From NCBI GenBank assembly GCA_961205875.1, contig OY540818.1, positions 976,001 through 1,040,000 on the forward strand: a stretch of DNA of 64,000 nt, written 5' to 3'. The stretch comes from Sialis fuliginosa (lineage: Eukaryota; Arthropoda; Insecta; Megaloptera; Sialidae). The notes beneath the pieces are model-generated. The model made no database searches. It was not told the origin of the DNA and worked only from the letters and a program-made list of their open reading frames with translations. Shown here in pieces: positions 53,397 to 64,000 of this stretch; the first letter of the stretch is position 1; each line of letters starts with the position of its first letter. The position numbers were made by a program, and so were the translations under genes.

Positions 53397-53768
53397 AATA
53401 ATACATAAATTGTTTTACGATAAATTGCTCTACGATAAATTGTTTTACGATAAATTGTTTTACGATAAATTGTTTTACGATAAATTGTTTTACGATAAAT
53501 TGTTCTACGATAAATTGTTTTACGATAAATTGTTCATACGGTAAATTGTCCATACGATAAATTGTTCTTACGATAAATTGTTTTACGATAAATTGTTCTT
53601 ACGGTAAATTGTCCATACGATAAATTGTTCTTACGATAAATTGTTTTACGATAAATTGTTCTTACGGTAAATTGTTCATACGATAAATTGTTCGTTCGGT
53701 AAATTGTTTTACGATGAACTGTTTACGATAAACTGTTTTACGATAAACTGTTTACGATAAATAGACCG
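53397..53768 (-). repeat. 15-16 bp minisatellite, right arm
   Basis: This is the inverse complement of the minisatellite at 49663-50042, with a slightly different unit number and order. Confidence 0.85.
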
Positions 53769-53857
53769 CAAATCACATATTACATATAACAATATATACA
53801 AAATAAGTTTTTATGGTTCCGAAGAAACCCTATTAATGTCACTTTGTCGTTCGTCCG

Positions 53858-53873
53858 TCCGTCCGTCCGTCCT
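53858..53873. repeat. (TCCG)n tract in terminal repeat
   Basis: Tandem TCCG (gtccgtccgtccgtcc) lies about 45 bp from the element end. It is mirrored as (CGGA)n at about 57152-57166 and again as TCCG near 60481-60494. Confidence 0.8.
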
Positions 53874-54125
53874 TTTCACTCAAAGCCAAATAGCTCGTAA
53901 ACTATATCAGCTAGAAACTTGAAATTTTTACTGAATATGTAAAATGACACCCTCTAGTAAAATATGTACAAATTTATTGAATAAATAATTTTTCAAGGGG
54001 GGCAATAAGGAGCTAAAGCTAGGTAAAAAAAATATTTTTTTTATACCATGGCATGTGGCACGTTAAAATGTATAACCAAACAAGCGGAATTTGACCTTTT
54101 TTCTATTTTTTTCTAAATCAAAAAT

Positions 54126-57100
54126 GGTGCCTGTAGGGGGCTTTAAAGCAAATCCCAAAAAACCAAAAAAAATTGTATACCAAGACGTGTGGCATGTCAA
54201 AATGTACATCTCAATTAGTAGAATTTGACCATATTTTTATTTATTTTCTAACTCTAAAATGGCGCCTATAGGGGGCTAAAAGCAGTATTTTATTCTGCCC
54301 CCCCCCCCCTCTAACTCTTGTAACTACCAGCTCAAAAAATCTGAAAAAAATTGGTAACGAGGTTTTGATGGGACTACCAACGACAAATACTAAAGTCGAC
54401 AATATAATTTTAAATTTTGGAATAATAGGGAGGGGTGTAAGAGAATTAAAAAAATGTATTTTCATATCTAGGCATGTGGTATGTCAAAATGTACATCTCA
54501 ATTCGTAGAACATGACCATATTTTTTATTTTTTTCTAACTCAAAAATGGCGCCTGTAGGGGGCTAAATGCAGTGTTTTATTTTGTCCCCCCTCCCTCTAA
54601 CTCTGTAACTACCGGCTCAAAAAATCTGAAAAAATTTGGTAACGAGGCTTTGGTGGAACTACCAACGACAAATACTAAAGTCAACAATATAATTTTAAAT
54701 TTTAGAATTATATGGAGGGGCGTCATAGAATTTTTTATTTTGATATCTAGGCATGTGGTATTTCAAAATATAGATCTCAATTAGTAGAACTTGACATTTT
54801 TTTATATTTTAACTTTTACTTAAAAATGCACCCGTAAGTGGTTCCAAACATTTCACGTAGTACGTACTTCGGAACCCTTATGGCATACCTACACTCGTGT
54901 ATGTCTTGCCCGAATTATTTTTTTTATCTTCTTCAATGAAAATTAAAAATTCTTTTTTTTTATTTCTCAAATATTAGATATTAAAATTACTTTTGACCAA
55001 ATATCATCGAATTTTTTTTTATTTTTGTAAGCTTGTTCAAATTGTCTAATAAGAACTAGAATAATGTGTGAGGAATGTGACGAGATTTTGCGATAAGTGT
55101 TTCAAAAACAAACACTAAAATAAGTCAGCTATCAGTGAGAGGCAAAGGGACTCAATAAAAAAGCACCCCAAAATGTACACAGTAATTTGAATATGACTGA
55201 AAGATATAAAACATGTAGTTTATAAAGTCTCATCACTAAAAATTCCGAAAAAAATGATGATTTTTTAATTTTTATCCCCACCATATTGAATTAAAAACGG
55301 GGAATGAGTGAAAATATTTACTGTAATAGTGTATCTAACATAGAATTTCACTTTTATTATAAGTAGCTCATAAAAGCATGATTATCGCAGAATAATACAA
55401 AAAAATCTAAATTTTACAAATTTTTTTATTATTTTTACCATTTTGGTGAGTTTAAAATGGTTCAAGGTGAGAAAAAAAATGTTTTCTTAAACTCTGATAC
55501 CTCCGATCACCGTTGATCATAGTTTCAATTCAATTCTGATACTCTTTCGACTCGAAAAAAAAAGTGAAAATACAAAATCTCTTATTTTTTTATACTTTTC
55601 GACTTAAAATCCGCCATATTTTTTTCAAAGCCAAAAAATTGCAATTTTGAACCCGGAAATCGAAAGAGCACACTCGAAAATAGTAAAATACATGACTTTT
55701 ATTTATATTACTTCCGTTATTCTTAATAAGTTTGGAGCTCAAAGATTGACGAAAAAAATTGTTATTTTGGTCCTTAATGGGTTAAATAACCGTTACCCAA
55801 AAAAGTGTTATGTCCATGTTCTTCTTCAGAATGCAAGCTTTCTCCCAGCCAAATTTCATTAAGATCGGTTTAGCTGTGAAAAAGTAACAGACAGAAAGAT
55901 AGACCCACATTCGCATTTATAATATAAGTACGGAATATTTCGGTTCCTATGTAAGATAGGGGGTTGTTGACCCTCGCTCGCATAGTATTTTTCTCGTCAG
56001 ATCGAATGAAACTTAAACAACCCTTCATATGAGAATGTGGGTGAAATATAAATGTTTTATTTTATTTTTTGGTTTTCATTCATTATACAAAATTGTAAAT
56101 ATCTCGACTCCTATGTGAGATAGGGGGCTGTTTTTCCCTCTAAACCTCCATTCCCGTAGAATTTTTCCCACCGAATCTAATAAAACTAATTACAACCCTC
56201 TATATGTGAATATATTTTTTTTAATTTTTTTTTTTTGGTTTTCATTCATTATACAAAATTGTAAATATCTCGAATCCCATGCAAATTAGGGGGTTGATTT
56301 TCCCCCTAAAACCCCTACCCACGTGGTATTTTTCCCGCCGGATCCAATGAAACCAATTACAACTCTTCATATGTGACAGGGGGTGAAATATTAATGCCTC
56401 ATTACCATTTTTTTTTCAGATTTTTTGAGCCAGTAGTTACAAAGTTAGAGGGGGGTGGGGACAAAATAAAATACTACTTTTAGCCTCCTACAGGCGCCAT
56501 TTTTGAGTTAGAAAAAAAATAAAAAATATGGTCATATTCTACTAATTGAGATCTATATTTCGACAACCCACATGCCTAGATATGAAAATTAAAATTAAAA
56601 ATTCTGACACCCGTCCCTATTATTCCAAAATTTAAAATTGACTTTAGTATTTGTCGTTGGTAGTCTCACTAAAGCCACGTTACAAAATTTTTGCAGATTT
56701 TTTGAACCAGTAGTTACCGAGGTAGAGGGGGGACAAAATTAAAAAATGCTTTTAGCCTCCTGCTGGCGCTATTTTTGAGTTAGAAAAAAATATATAAAAA
56801 AATAGGGTCAAATTTTACTTATTGAAATCTAAATTTTGATATCCCACACGTCTTGATAAACAATTTTTTTTTTTTGATTTGCTTTAAAGCTCCCTGCTAG
56901 CGCAATTTTTGATTTAAAAAAAAAATAAGAAAAAGCGTCAAATTCCACTGGTTTGGTTATACATTTTAACGTGCCACATGCCTTGATATAAAAAAAATAT
57001 TTTGTTTACCTAGCTTCTCTTTAGCATCAACCCTGAAAAATTATTTTTTCAACAAAGTACATCTTTTACTAGAAGGCATTATTTTACATGTTCAGTAAAA

Positions 57101-57663
57101 ACAAGTTATTCACTTATATAGTTAACGAGATATTTTGCTTTGACTGATAATGACGGACGGACGGACGACAAAGTGAGATTAATAGGGTTTCTTCGGAACC
57201 CTAAAAAAGAGTTTGTTCATTATTTTAATTTTAATAATACATTTATTATACCAATAAATTTTCCAACTACTAACATAACTTTTTCAATTACATATAAATA
57301 CTTATTCATGTTAGAAATGTATCAAATATATCAGTCGCGCCCGACGGAAGGTTAAAAATAAAATAATAATACGAATCACAAGTCACAACGTGTGAAATAG
57401 TTAAGCGTCGATGTTTACAATAACATGAACAGAAACTAGTAATATATATATTAAACTGGTTTGGGTAAAGGCGGAGCTTAAGCTTAGCGAGCTGTCAAGC
57501 GAGGGGTACGGGACGGATAATTTTGTATCTTGGATAATAAGTTAGTTCAAGTTCCGATTGTAAGATGGCTTGAGTGCTGCCATCTAGAGCTTGGAACATC
57601 GTCCCCGTTTCATCAAAATACATTGCGTTGTTTCTCTTGTTATTCTTTACTCAATGATAAAAT
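54126..57663 (+). repeat. Left arm of 10-kb palindrome
   Basis: This arm is the inverse complement of about 59727-64000 apart from insertions and deletions. Besides the element at 53815-57201 it includes a further 460 bp (57202-57663) with tcagtcgcgcccgacgg, gcggagcttaagcttagcg and agtgctgccatctagagc, all mirrored at 59.73-60.19 kb. Confidence 0.8.
55925..56395 (-). repeat. Helitron-like modules, three inverted units
   Basis: Three diverged units each read, on the minus strand, as a ccctgtcacatatgaag-type box, then gatccggcgggaaaaatac, then rrgagatatttac, as in the Helitrons at 1-923 and 3841-5296. The spacing is roughly 150-170 bp. The right arm of the palindrome carries the same set at about 61262-61720. 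Confidence 0.65.
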
Positions 57664-57737
57664 CAAAAAAAAAAGTTTATTGACATAGAATTTTTTTGAT
57701 CTTTTTAATTTTTTCAGAGGTGATTTATTTTTACTTA
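57664..57737 (+). repeat. Direct repeat bordering palindrome centre, left
   Basis: The sequence aaaaagtttattgacat, then gaatttttttgatctt and ttttcagaggtga, recurs in the same orientation at about 59407-59476, bracketing the central segment. Confidence 0.6.
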
Positions 57738-58282
57738 TTGTTAGCAATTTATTCAGGATTTCTTGAATTATTTTTAGTGTAGCTAGGTACCTATGTAATT
57801 GCATTACAAAATAATTTTTATTTTTTGACCTATTTTATAATTTTTGTAAATTAAATTTCATTAATAAAAAGAACATACATATATGAAATTACTCTTTTTA
57901 AGTTAATACAAATTGTTAGCAATTTTGTACGATGTTTTTAAAACAGAAAATAATTAAAAAGAAAATATTGATATTGCATTCTCTTATAAAATCATAAATA
58001 TGTTAAGTTGCCTGTTTATAAGCATGTAACATGTATGCAATAATCTGTCAGTTGGAAGATTCTAAATGAATGTTTTCTAATAATCAGAAAAAGGAAAACA
58101 AACGATATTTTTAATAAAATAACGTTTGATTAATTATGGTTAAGACTTATTTATATATAATAAACTAATTTTAAATCAATCTCAAGTTTAAATGAAATAT
58201 AAAACGTAAATAAAGAATTTTAAAAATGTAATTTTTAAATTTCGCGGCAGATGCGCGCGCATATTAGAGCTATCTAAAACCA

Positions 58283-58487
58283 TAGACATAGAGAAATGGA
58301 CCAGGCATCTGACTCGAACACAGAACCCACAAAACCGTGTCAAAAGAAAGAGATAGAAACAGATTTGGAATAACTGTGTAACTCTATGTCTATGTTCCAA
58401 ACTACACTGCATCTCTCTCTCCTTTTTTGAACAGATGTTACACCATTGAGTTAATACAGAATGCACTGTCCATCCTCTATGTCTATG
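58283..58487. mobile_element. hAT-like MITE in palindrome centre
   Basis: Compared with copy 1 near 48520 there is an extra stretch of about 205-215 bp flanked by a duplicated TCTAAAACCA (58273-58282 and 58488-58497). The left end reads TAGACATAGAG and the right end is CTCTATGTCTATG, inverse complements with a 6-bp register slip. The duplication is 8-10 bp depending on where the ends are drawn, so hAT is the best guess. Confidence 0.6.
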
Positions 58488-58537
58488 TCTAAAACCATTT
58501 GACATATTATCAGATCAGTGCTTGGACAGGTTAATAA

Positions 58538-58901
58538 TGTCCGGTATCATAAAGGACCTAACAAATTTGTTAGCTAACAAACACTTTCAACTGAGGTATC
58601 AAACATATATGACAGTTCTTTTGGAGTTTGTTGATGACTTTGACAAGTTTCGCGCACGCGTTGAAGGTAAATACAAACGGTATTAAAACAGTGGTGATGT
58701 TATGAAAATTATTTTGTACGGTCAAAGCACAGAATAAAGATTAATTTCTACGGTCAAAGATGCCAACTGTGTTACAATTAATTGAAGTGTCACTGCTCTA
58801 AATTCCATAACTAATCCATAGATACTAGTACAGTATTAATACCCCATATGAATGTAATTGCTAGCTAACAAATTTTGTTACGTCCTTTATAATACCGGGC
58901 A
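58538..58901. mobile_element. PIF/Harbinger-like MITE (364 bp)
   Basis: The terminal inverted repeats are TGTCCGGTATCATAAAGGAC and the inverse complement of TGCCCGGTATTATAAAGGAC. The 3-bp target duplication is TAA (58535-58537, 58902-58904). The pre-insertion sequence ggttaataagttta is preserved near 48567. A 3-bp TWA duplication is characteristic of PIF/Harbinger. No coding sequence is present. Confidence 0.8.
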
Positions 58902-59406
58902 TAAGTTTAATTAATTATTTTAATTGATTAGTGTTTTAAATATAAGATTTTCAAAGTAGGGAATGTGTTATATAAATGTCAAAGTGTTTTATTATATTAT
59001 TATTATATAAATAAGTATATTGTTTTGTACATAAATAATTCTAAAAAAAGTGTTTGGTGATTTTCAGTGATTTGATAACCGTGTTTGTTATAATATATTT
59101 ATTTTATTTAATTATAAGAAAAAGACACGGTTATTTGTTAATAATTTAGTTCAGTAATCAGTATGTATATTTAAAATGTTATATCTTAACATTTATTTCT
59201 TAAATGCAGCTGTTTTTATAGTTTCGTAAAACAATTTACAGTAGCCGACGGCGGTGAATTATAAAAACAAATTTTATTTATAATATTTGTGTATTATTTT
59301 ATAATAACAAACTTTATAAATGTTAGATTTTCAAAGTACAGAATATGTAATTAAATTTAGTGTTAAAATATCTGATACCTATGTTGTATATTTTTTATTA
59401 TCTTGA

Positions 59407-59476
59407 TAAAAAAAAAGTTTATTGACATTGATGAATTTTTTTGATCTTAATACTTTTTTCAGAGGTGAATTATTTT
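59407..59476 (+). repeat. Direct repeat bordering palindrome centre, right
   Basis: This is the partner of 57664-57737 in the same orientation. It is followed by about 250 bp of AT-rich DNA before the right palindrome arm. Confidence 0.6.
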
Positions 59477-60199
59477 ATATATTATTAATATTTAACACAA
59501 CATGCAATATTACAATTGAAAAATTTAATAAAATGGTTATTATTAAAGAACATTAGTTGATTTAATTTGTCAAACAAAATATTTACACCTGTTATTTTTT
59601 AATATCAAACAAAATATAAAGAAAGCATAAACATCATATACATAATTAAAATAAAATACTAAAATCATTTGTTCCATTAGAAAATAAAAAAATTAAAATA
59701 TTAAAAATATCGACTTAAAATAATCGTAACCATTGAGTAAAGAATAACAAGAGAAACAACGCAATGTATTTTGATGAAACGGGGACGATGTTCCAAGCTC
59801 TAGATGGCAGCACTCAAGCCATCTTACAATCGGAACTTGAACTAACTTATTATCCAAGATACAAAATTATCCGTCCCGTACCCCTCGCTTGACAGCTCGC
59901 TTAGCTTAAGCTCCGCCTTTACCCAAACCAGTTTAATGTATTTATTACTATTTTCTGTTCATGTTAATGTAAACATCGACGCTTAACTATTCACACGTTG
60001 TGACTTGTGATTCGTATTATTATTTTATTTTTAACCTTCCGTCGGGCGCGACTGATATATTTGATACATTTCTAACATAAATAAGTATTTATATGTAATT
60101 GAAAAAGTTATGTTAGTAGTTGGAAAATTTATTGGTATAATAATTGTATTATTAAAATTAAAATAATGAACAAACTCTTTTTTAGGATTCCGAAGAAAC

Positions 60200-60452
60200 C
60201 AGTGGCGTAATAAGAAAAATTTTCGGGGGGGGGTTTTGATATTCCAAAAAATATGCGAAATTTTTTTGATTGAAAAAGCAAAAATTTTAGTTGATTATGA
60301 CTTTTATTGACTAAAAAAAAAAATATTATGAAGACTTTTTTTTTTTAGTTTAATTAAATACAATTAATTATATGGTCCAATATATTTTAACAGCATTGAA
60401 AATTTCGGGGGGGGGGGTCGACCCCAAAACCCCCCCCGTTCCTACACCACTG
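60200..60452. mobile_element. hAT MITE (253 bp) with 8-bp target duplication
   Basis: The ends are CAGTGGCGTAATAAG and the inverse complement of CAGTGGTGTAGGAAC. The 8-bp duplication is GAAGAAAC (60192-60199 and 60453-60460). The uninterrupted sequence survives at 57190-57200 and 53819-53830. Interior runs of 9-10 G and 8 C can pair with each other. No transposase is present. Confidence 0.88.
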
Positions 60453-61254
60453 GAAGAAACCCTATTAATCTCACTTTGTCGTCCGTCCGTCCGTCATTAT
60501 CAGTCAAAGCAAAATATCTCGTTAACTATATAAGCGAATAACTTGTTTTTACTGAACATGTAAAATAATGCCTTCTAGTAAAAGATGTACTTTGTTGAAA
60601 AAATAATTTTTCAGGGTTGATGCTAAAGAGAAGCTAGGTAAACAAAATATTTTTTTTATATCAAGGCATGTGGCACGTTAAAATGTATAACCAAACCAGT
60701 GGAATTTGACGCTTTTTCTTATTTTTTTTTTAAATCAAAAATTGCGCTAGCAGGGAGCTTTAAAGCAAATCAAAAAAAAAATTGTATATCAAGACGTGTG
60801 GGATATCAAAATGTAGATTTCAATAAGTAAAATTTGCCCCTATTTTTTTATATATTTTTTTCTAACTCAAAAATAGCGCCAGCAGGAGGCTAAAAGCAGT
60901 TTTTAATTTTGTCCCCCCTCTACCTCGGTAACTACTGGTTCAAAAAATCTGCAAAAATTTTGTAACGTGGCTTTAGTGAGACTACCAACGACAAATACTA
61001 AAGTCAATAATATCATTTTAAATTTTGGAATAATAGGGACGGGTGTCAGAATTTTTAATTTTAATTTTCATATCTAGGCATGTGGGTTGTCGAAATATAG
61101 ATCTCAATTAGTAGAATATGACCATATTTTTTTTTTTTTTCTAACTCAAAAATGGCGCCAGTAGGAGGCTAAAAGTAGTATTTTATTTTGTCCCCACCCC
61201 CCTCTAACTTTGTAACTACTGGCTCAAAAAATCTGAAAAAAAATGGTAATGAGG

Positions 61255-62310
61255 TATTAATATTTCACCCCCTGTCACATATGAAGAGTTGTAATTGGTT
61301 TCATTGGATCCGGCGGGAAAAATACTACGTGGGTAGGGGTTTTAGGGGGAAAATCAACCCCCTAACTTGCATGGGATTCGAGATATTTACAATTTTGTAT
61401 AATGAATGAAAACCAAAAAAAAAATTAAAAAAAATATATTCACATATAGAGGGTTGTAATTAGTTTTATTAGATACGGTGGGAAAAATTCTACGGGAATG
61501 GAGGTTTAGAGGGAAAAACAGCCCCCTATCTCACATAGGAGTCGAGATATTTACAATTTTGTATAATGAATGAAAACCAAAAAATAAAATAAAACATTTA
61601 TATTTCACCCACATTCTCATATGAAGGGTTGTTTAAGTTTCATTCGATCTGACGGGAAAAATATTATGCGAGCGAGGGTCAACAACCCCTTATCTTACAT
61701 AGGAACCGAAATATTCCGTACTTATATTATAAATACGAATGTGGGTCTATCTTTCTGTCTGTTACTTTTTCACAGCTAAACCGATCTTAATGAAATTTGG
61801 CTGGGAGAAAGCTTGCATTCTGAAGAAGGACGTGGGCAACTCTCGAAAAAACAACACCTAAGAGATTGAAAGGGGGTGGAAAAGTTTGTATGGAAAAAAA
61901 TTGTTTGGTCATTAATATTTCACCCCCTGTTATATATTCAGGGTTGTAATTGGTTTCATTCTATCCGGCGGAAAAAAACCACGAGGGTGGGGGTTTTAGG
62001 AGGAAAAAAAACACCTTATCTCACATAGGAATCGAGTTATTTACGATTTTGTATAATAAATAAAAAAAAAGGAATACTTATTTATTTCACCCCCTATTCA
62101 AATATGAAGAGTTTTAATAAGTTTTATTCGATCCGGCGGGAGAAATACTACGGGGTTGGGGATTTTAGGGGTAAGACAACCCCCTATTCCGCATATGAGC
62201 CGTGATATTTACGTTTTTGTATAATGAATAAAAGGAAACAAATTTAATATTTCACCCCGTTTCATATATGAATAGTTTTAATTTGTTTTATTCGATCGGG
62301 TGGGGGGGGG
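61255..62310 (+). repeat. Helitron-like modules in right palindrome arm
   Basis: Five or six diverged modules are present (boxes ccccctgtcacatatgaag, gatccggcgggaaaaatac, gagatatttac). Around 61723-61840 lies a Helitron 5'-type segment (cttatattataaatacgaat ... ctaaaccgatcttaatgaaatttgg). No CTAG-type terminus was found here, so these are incorporated fragments and not a complete Helitron. Confidence 0.6.
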
Positions 62311-64000
62311 ATACCACTTTTTTGGGTAACGGTTATTTAACCCATTAAGGACCAAAATAACAATTTTTTTCGTCAATCTTTGAGCTCCAAACTCATTAAG
62401 AATAACGGAAGTAATATAAATAAAAGTCTTGTATTTTACTATTTTCGAGTGTGCTCTTTCGATTTCCGGGTTCAAAATTGCATTTTTATGGCTCTGAAAA
62501 AAATATGGCGGATTTTAAGTCGAAAAGTATCAAAAAATAAGAGATTTTGTATTTTCACTTTTTTTTCGAGTCGAAAGAGTATCAGAATTGAATTGAAACT
62601 ATGATCAACGGTGATCGGAGGTGTCAGAGTTTAAGAAAACATTTTTTTTTCTCACCTTAAACCATTTTAAACTCACCAAAATGGTAAAAATAATAAAAAA
62701 ATTTGTAAAGTTCAGATTTTTTTGTATTATTCTGCGATAATCATGCTTTTATGAGCTACTTATAATAAAAGTGAAATTCTATGTTAGATACACTATTACA
62801 GTAAATATTTTCACTCATTCCCCGTTTTTAATTCAATATGGTGGGGATAAAAATTAAAAAATCATAATTTTTTTCGGAATTTTTAGTGATGAGACTTTAT
62901 AAACTACATGTTTTATATCTTTCAGTCATATTCAAATTACTGTGTACATTTTGGGGTGCTTTTTTATTGAGTCCCCTTGCCTCTCACTGATAGCTGACTT
63001 ATTTTAGTGTTTGTTTTTGAAACACATCGCAAAATCTCGTCACATTCCTCACACATTATTCTAGTTCTTATTAGACAATTTGAACAAGCTTACAAAAATA
63101 AAAAGAATTTCGATGATATTTGGTCAAAAGTAATTTTAATGTCTAATATTTGAGAAATAAAAAAAAAGAATTTTTAATTTTCATTGAAGAAGATAAAAAA
63201 AATAATTCGGGCAAGACATAAGTACACGAGTGTAGGTATGCCATAAGGGTTCCGAAGTACGTACTACGTGAAATGTTTGGAACCACTTACGGGTGCATTT
63301 TTAAGTAAAAGTTAAAATATAAAAAAATGTCAAGTTCTACTAATTGAGATCTATATTTTGACATACCACATGCCTAGATATCAAAATAAAAAATTCTATG
63401 ACGCCCCTCCATATAATTCTAAAATTTAAAATTATATTGTTGACTTTAGTATTTGTCGTTGGTAGTCCCACCAAAGCCTCGTTACCAATTTTTTTCAGAT
63501 TTTTTGAGCCGGTAGTTACAGAGTTAGAGGGAGGGGGGACAAAATAAAACACTGCATTTAGCCCCCTACAGGCGCCATTTTTGAGTTAGAAAAAAATAAA
63601 AAATATGGTCATGTTCTACGAATTGAGATGTACATTTTGACATACCTACCACATGCCTAGATATGAAAATAAAATTTTTTAATTCTCTTACACCCCTCCC
63701 TATTATTCCAAAATTTAAAATAATATTGTTGACTTTAGTATTTGTCGTTAGTAGTCCCACCAATACCTCGTTACCAAATTTTTTTCAGATTTTTTGAGCC
63801 GGTAGTTACAGAGTTAGGGGTGGGGGGGGGGGGGGGCAAAATAAAATACTGCTTTTAGCCCCCTATAGGCGCCATTTTAGAGTTAGAAAATAAATAAAAA
63901 TATGGTCAAATTCTACTAATTGAGATGTACATTTTGACATGACACACGTCTTGGTATACAATTTTTTTTGGTTTTTGCTTTAAAGCCCCCTACAGGCACC

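Larger units (their letters stand above)
49663..53768. mobile_element. Foldback-like element with repeat-built inverted arms (4.1 kb)
   Basis: Both ends are inverse complements, beginning CGGTC(A/T)ATTTATCGTAAAC. From outside in, each arm has a minisatellite (49663-50042; 53397-53768), a unique stretch of about 300 bp (50043-50349; 53100-53396) and 408-bp tandem units (four on the left, about two on the right). The unpaired centre is roughly 51961-52290. This resembles Foldback-type elements, whose long inverted repeats are built of tandem subrepeats. No transposase is present and no clear target duplication was found. Confidence 0.65.
53815..57201. mobile_element. Element with long subrepeated terminal inverted repeats (3.4 kb)
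   Basis: The ends are GGTTCCGAAGAAACCCTATT on the left and its inverse complement on the right, followed inward by a (TCCG)n tract and several hundred bases of further inverted similarity (about 53815-54840 and 56405-57201). Within the arms a unit of about 150-290 bp recurs (box gcatgtggyatgtcaaaat near 54045, 54186, 54471 and 54749; box caacgacaaatactaaagtc near 54377 and 54664). The centre (54840-56400) has AT-rich sequence and inverted Helitron-like modules. Only spurious short frames are present. A second, inverted copy starts at 60191. Confidence 0.65.
57749..59408 (+). repeat. Dispersed repeat segment, copy 2 (palindrome centre)
   Basis: This segment aligns in direct orientation with 48036-49075 but contains two extra insertions, at 58283-58487 and 58538-58901. 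The 105-codon minus-strand frame at 58188-58505 spans the first insertion and is not a gene. Confidence 0.7.
59727..64000 (-). repeat. Right arm of 10-kb palindrome, continues past window
   Basis: This arm is the inverse complement of about 54126-57663. It differs by the hAT MITE at 60200-60452 and by about 500 bp of Helitron-like sequence (about 61820-62310) missing from the left arm. The last bases of the window pair with about 54126, so the palindrome extends beyond the end. Confidence 0.8.
60191..64000. mobile_element. Second copy of the subrepeated-TIR element, inverted, incomplete
   Basis: The element begins ttccgaagaaac at its left terminus, interrupted by a hAT MITE, then cctattaatctcactttgtc and (TCCG)n. 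Inside, units with gcatgtgg, ggcgcc and caacgacaaatactaaag boxes recur as in the left copy. The other terminus lies outside the window. The short frames in it (61188, 62278, 62380, 63340 and 63566) are repeat translations, not genes. Confidence 0.65.

Noticed and set aside
54572-54784. Several 65-75 codon frames with a shared PPPSNSVTTGSKNLKK motif (also at 61188, 63340 and 63566)
   Set aside because: The shared peptide comes from the subrepeats of the inverted-repeat element. The frames differ in length and strand and have no start context or domain.
58188-58505. 105-codon minus-strand ORF
   Set aside because: It spans a MITE insertion and flanking repeat DNA that is interrupted differently in the duplicate at 48 kb.

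Overview
The window is strongly AT-rich eukaryotic DNA, almost certainly from an arthropod and most likely an insect. The Helitron ends, the hAT, Harbinger and mariner-type miniature elements and the Penelope-like retroelement (PLE) are a typical insect repeat set. The Helitron text is of a kind I associate with Lepidoptera and aphids, but I cannot decide the order from sequence alone. I see no convincing host gene, tRNA or rRNA in the 64 kb; this is a repeat island.

Layout. 1-923: 3' part of a Helitron. 924-3840: AT-rich DNA with one 287-bp TA-flanked MITE. 3841-5296: a complete Helitron built of about 0.5-kb monomers. 5297-6304: AT-rich DNA with a fragment of a terminal-repeat family that recurs at 53.8-64 kb. 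6324-7508: a non-autonomous, rearranged copy of a diverged PLE (PLE-2) between TA microsatellites. 7555-45030: the centrepiece, an array of PLE-1 units with an exact 3,563-bp period. Five full-length and one 5'-truncated copy lie on the minus strand. They meet one 5'-truncated and four full-length copies on the plus strand at a single inversion point (28836-28838). All nine full ORFs encode the same 889-residue protein with reverse transcriptase and C-terminal GIY-YIG endonuclease domains.

Each 893-bp spacer between PLE-1 ORFs (the pseudo-LTR) carries an 83-bp GT-AG intron and a candidate hammerhead ribozyme. The same two features occur in the diverged PLE-2, with compensating changes in ribozyme stems. 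Because each spacer is both the 3' end of one unit and the 5' leader of the next, a readthrough transcript could be cut into 3,563-nt monomers. A circular or multimeric RNA template would explain an array with almost no differences between copies.

45061-64000: repeat-rich flank. It holds a 286-bp TA-flanked MITE at 45351-45636, then unassigned AT-rich DNA. At 49663-53768 is a foldback-like element whose inverted arms are made of a 15-bp minisatellite plus 408-bp tandem units. From 53815 to the end of the window is a large palindrome (arms about 54126-57663 and 59727-64000) made from an element with subrepeated terminal arms that contains Helitron-like modules. Its centre carries a second copy of the dispersed segment seen at 48036-49075. 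That centre has two MITE insertions, and a hAT MITE lies in the right arm; all three have empty sites elsewhere in the window.

The array is so regular that an assembly or amplification artefact has to be excluded before biological conclusions are drawn.
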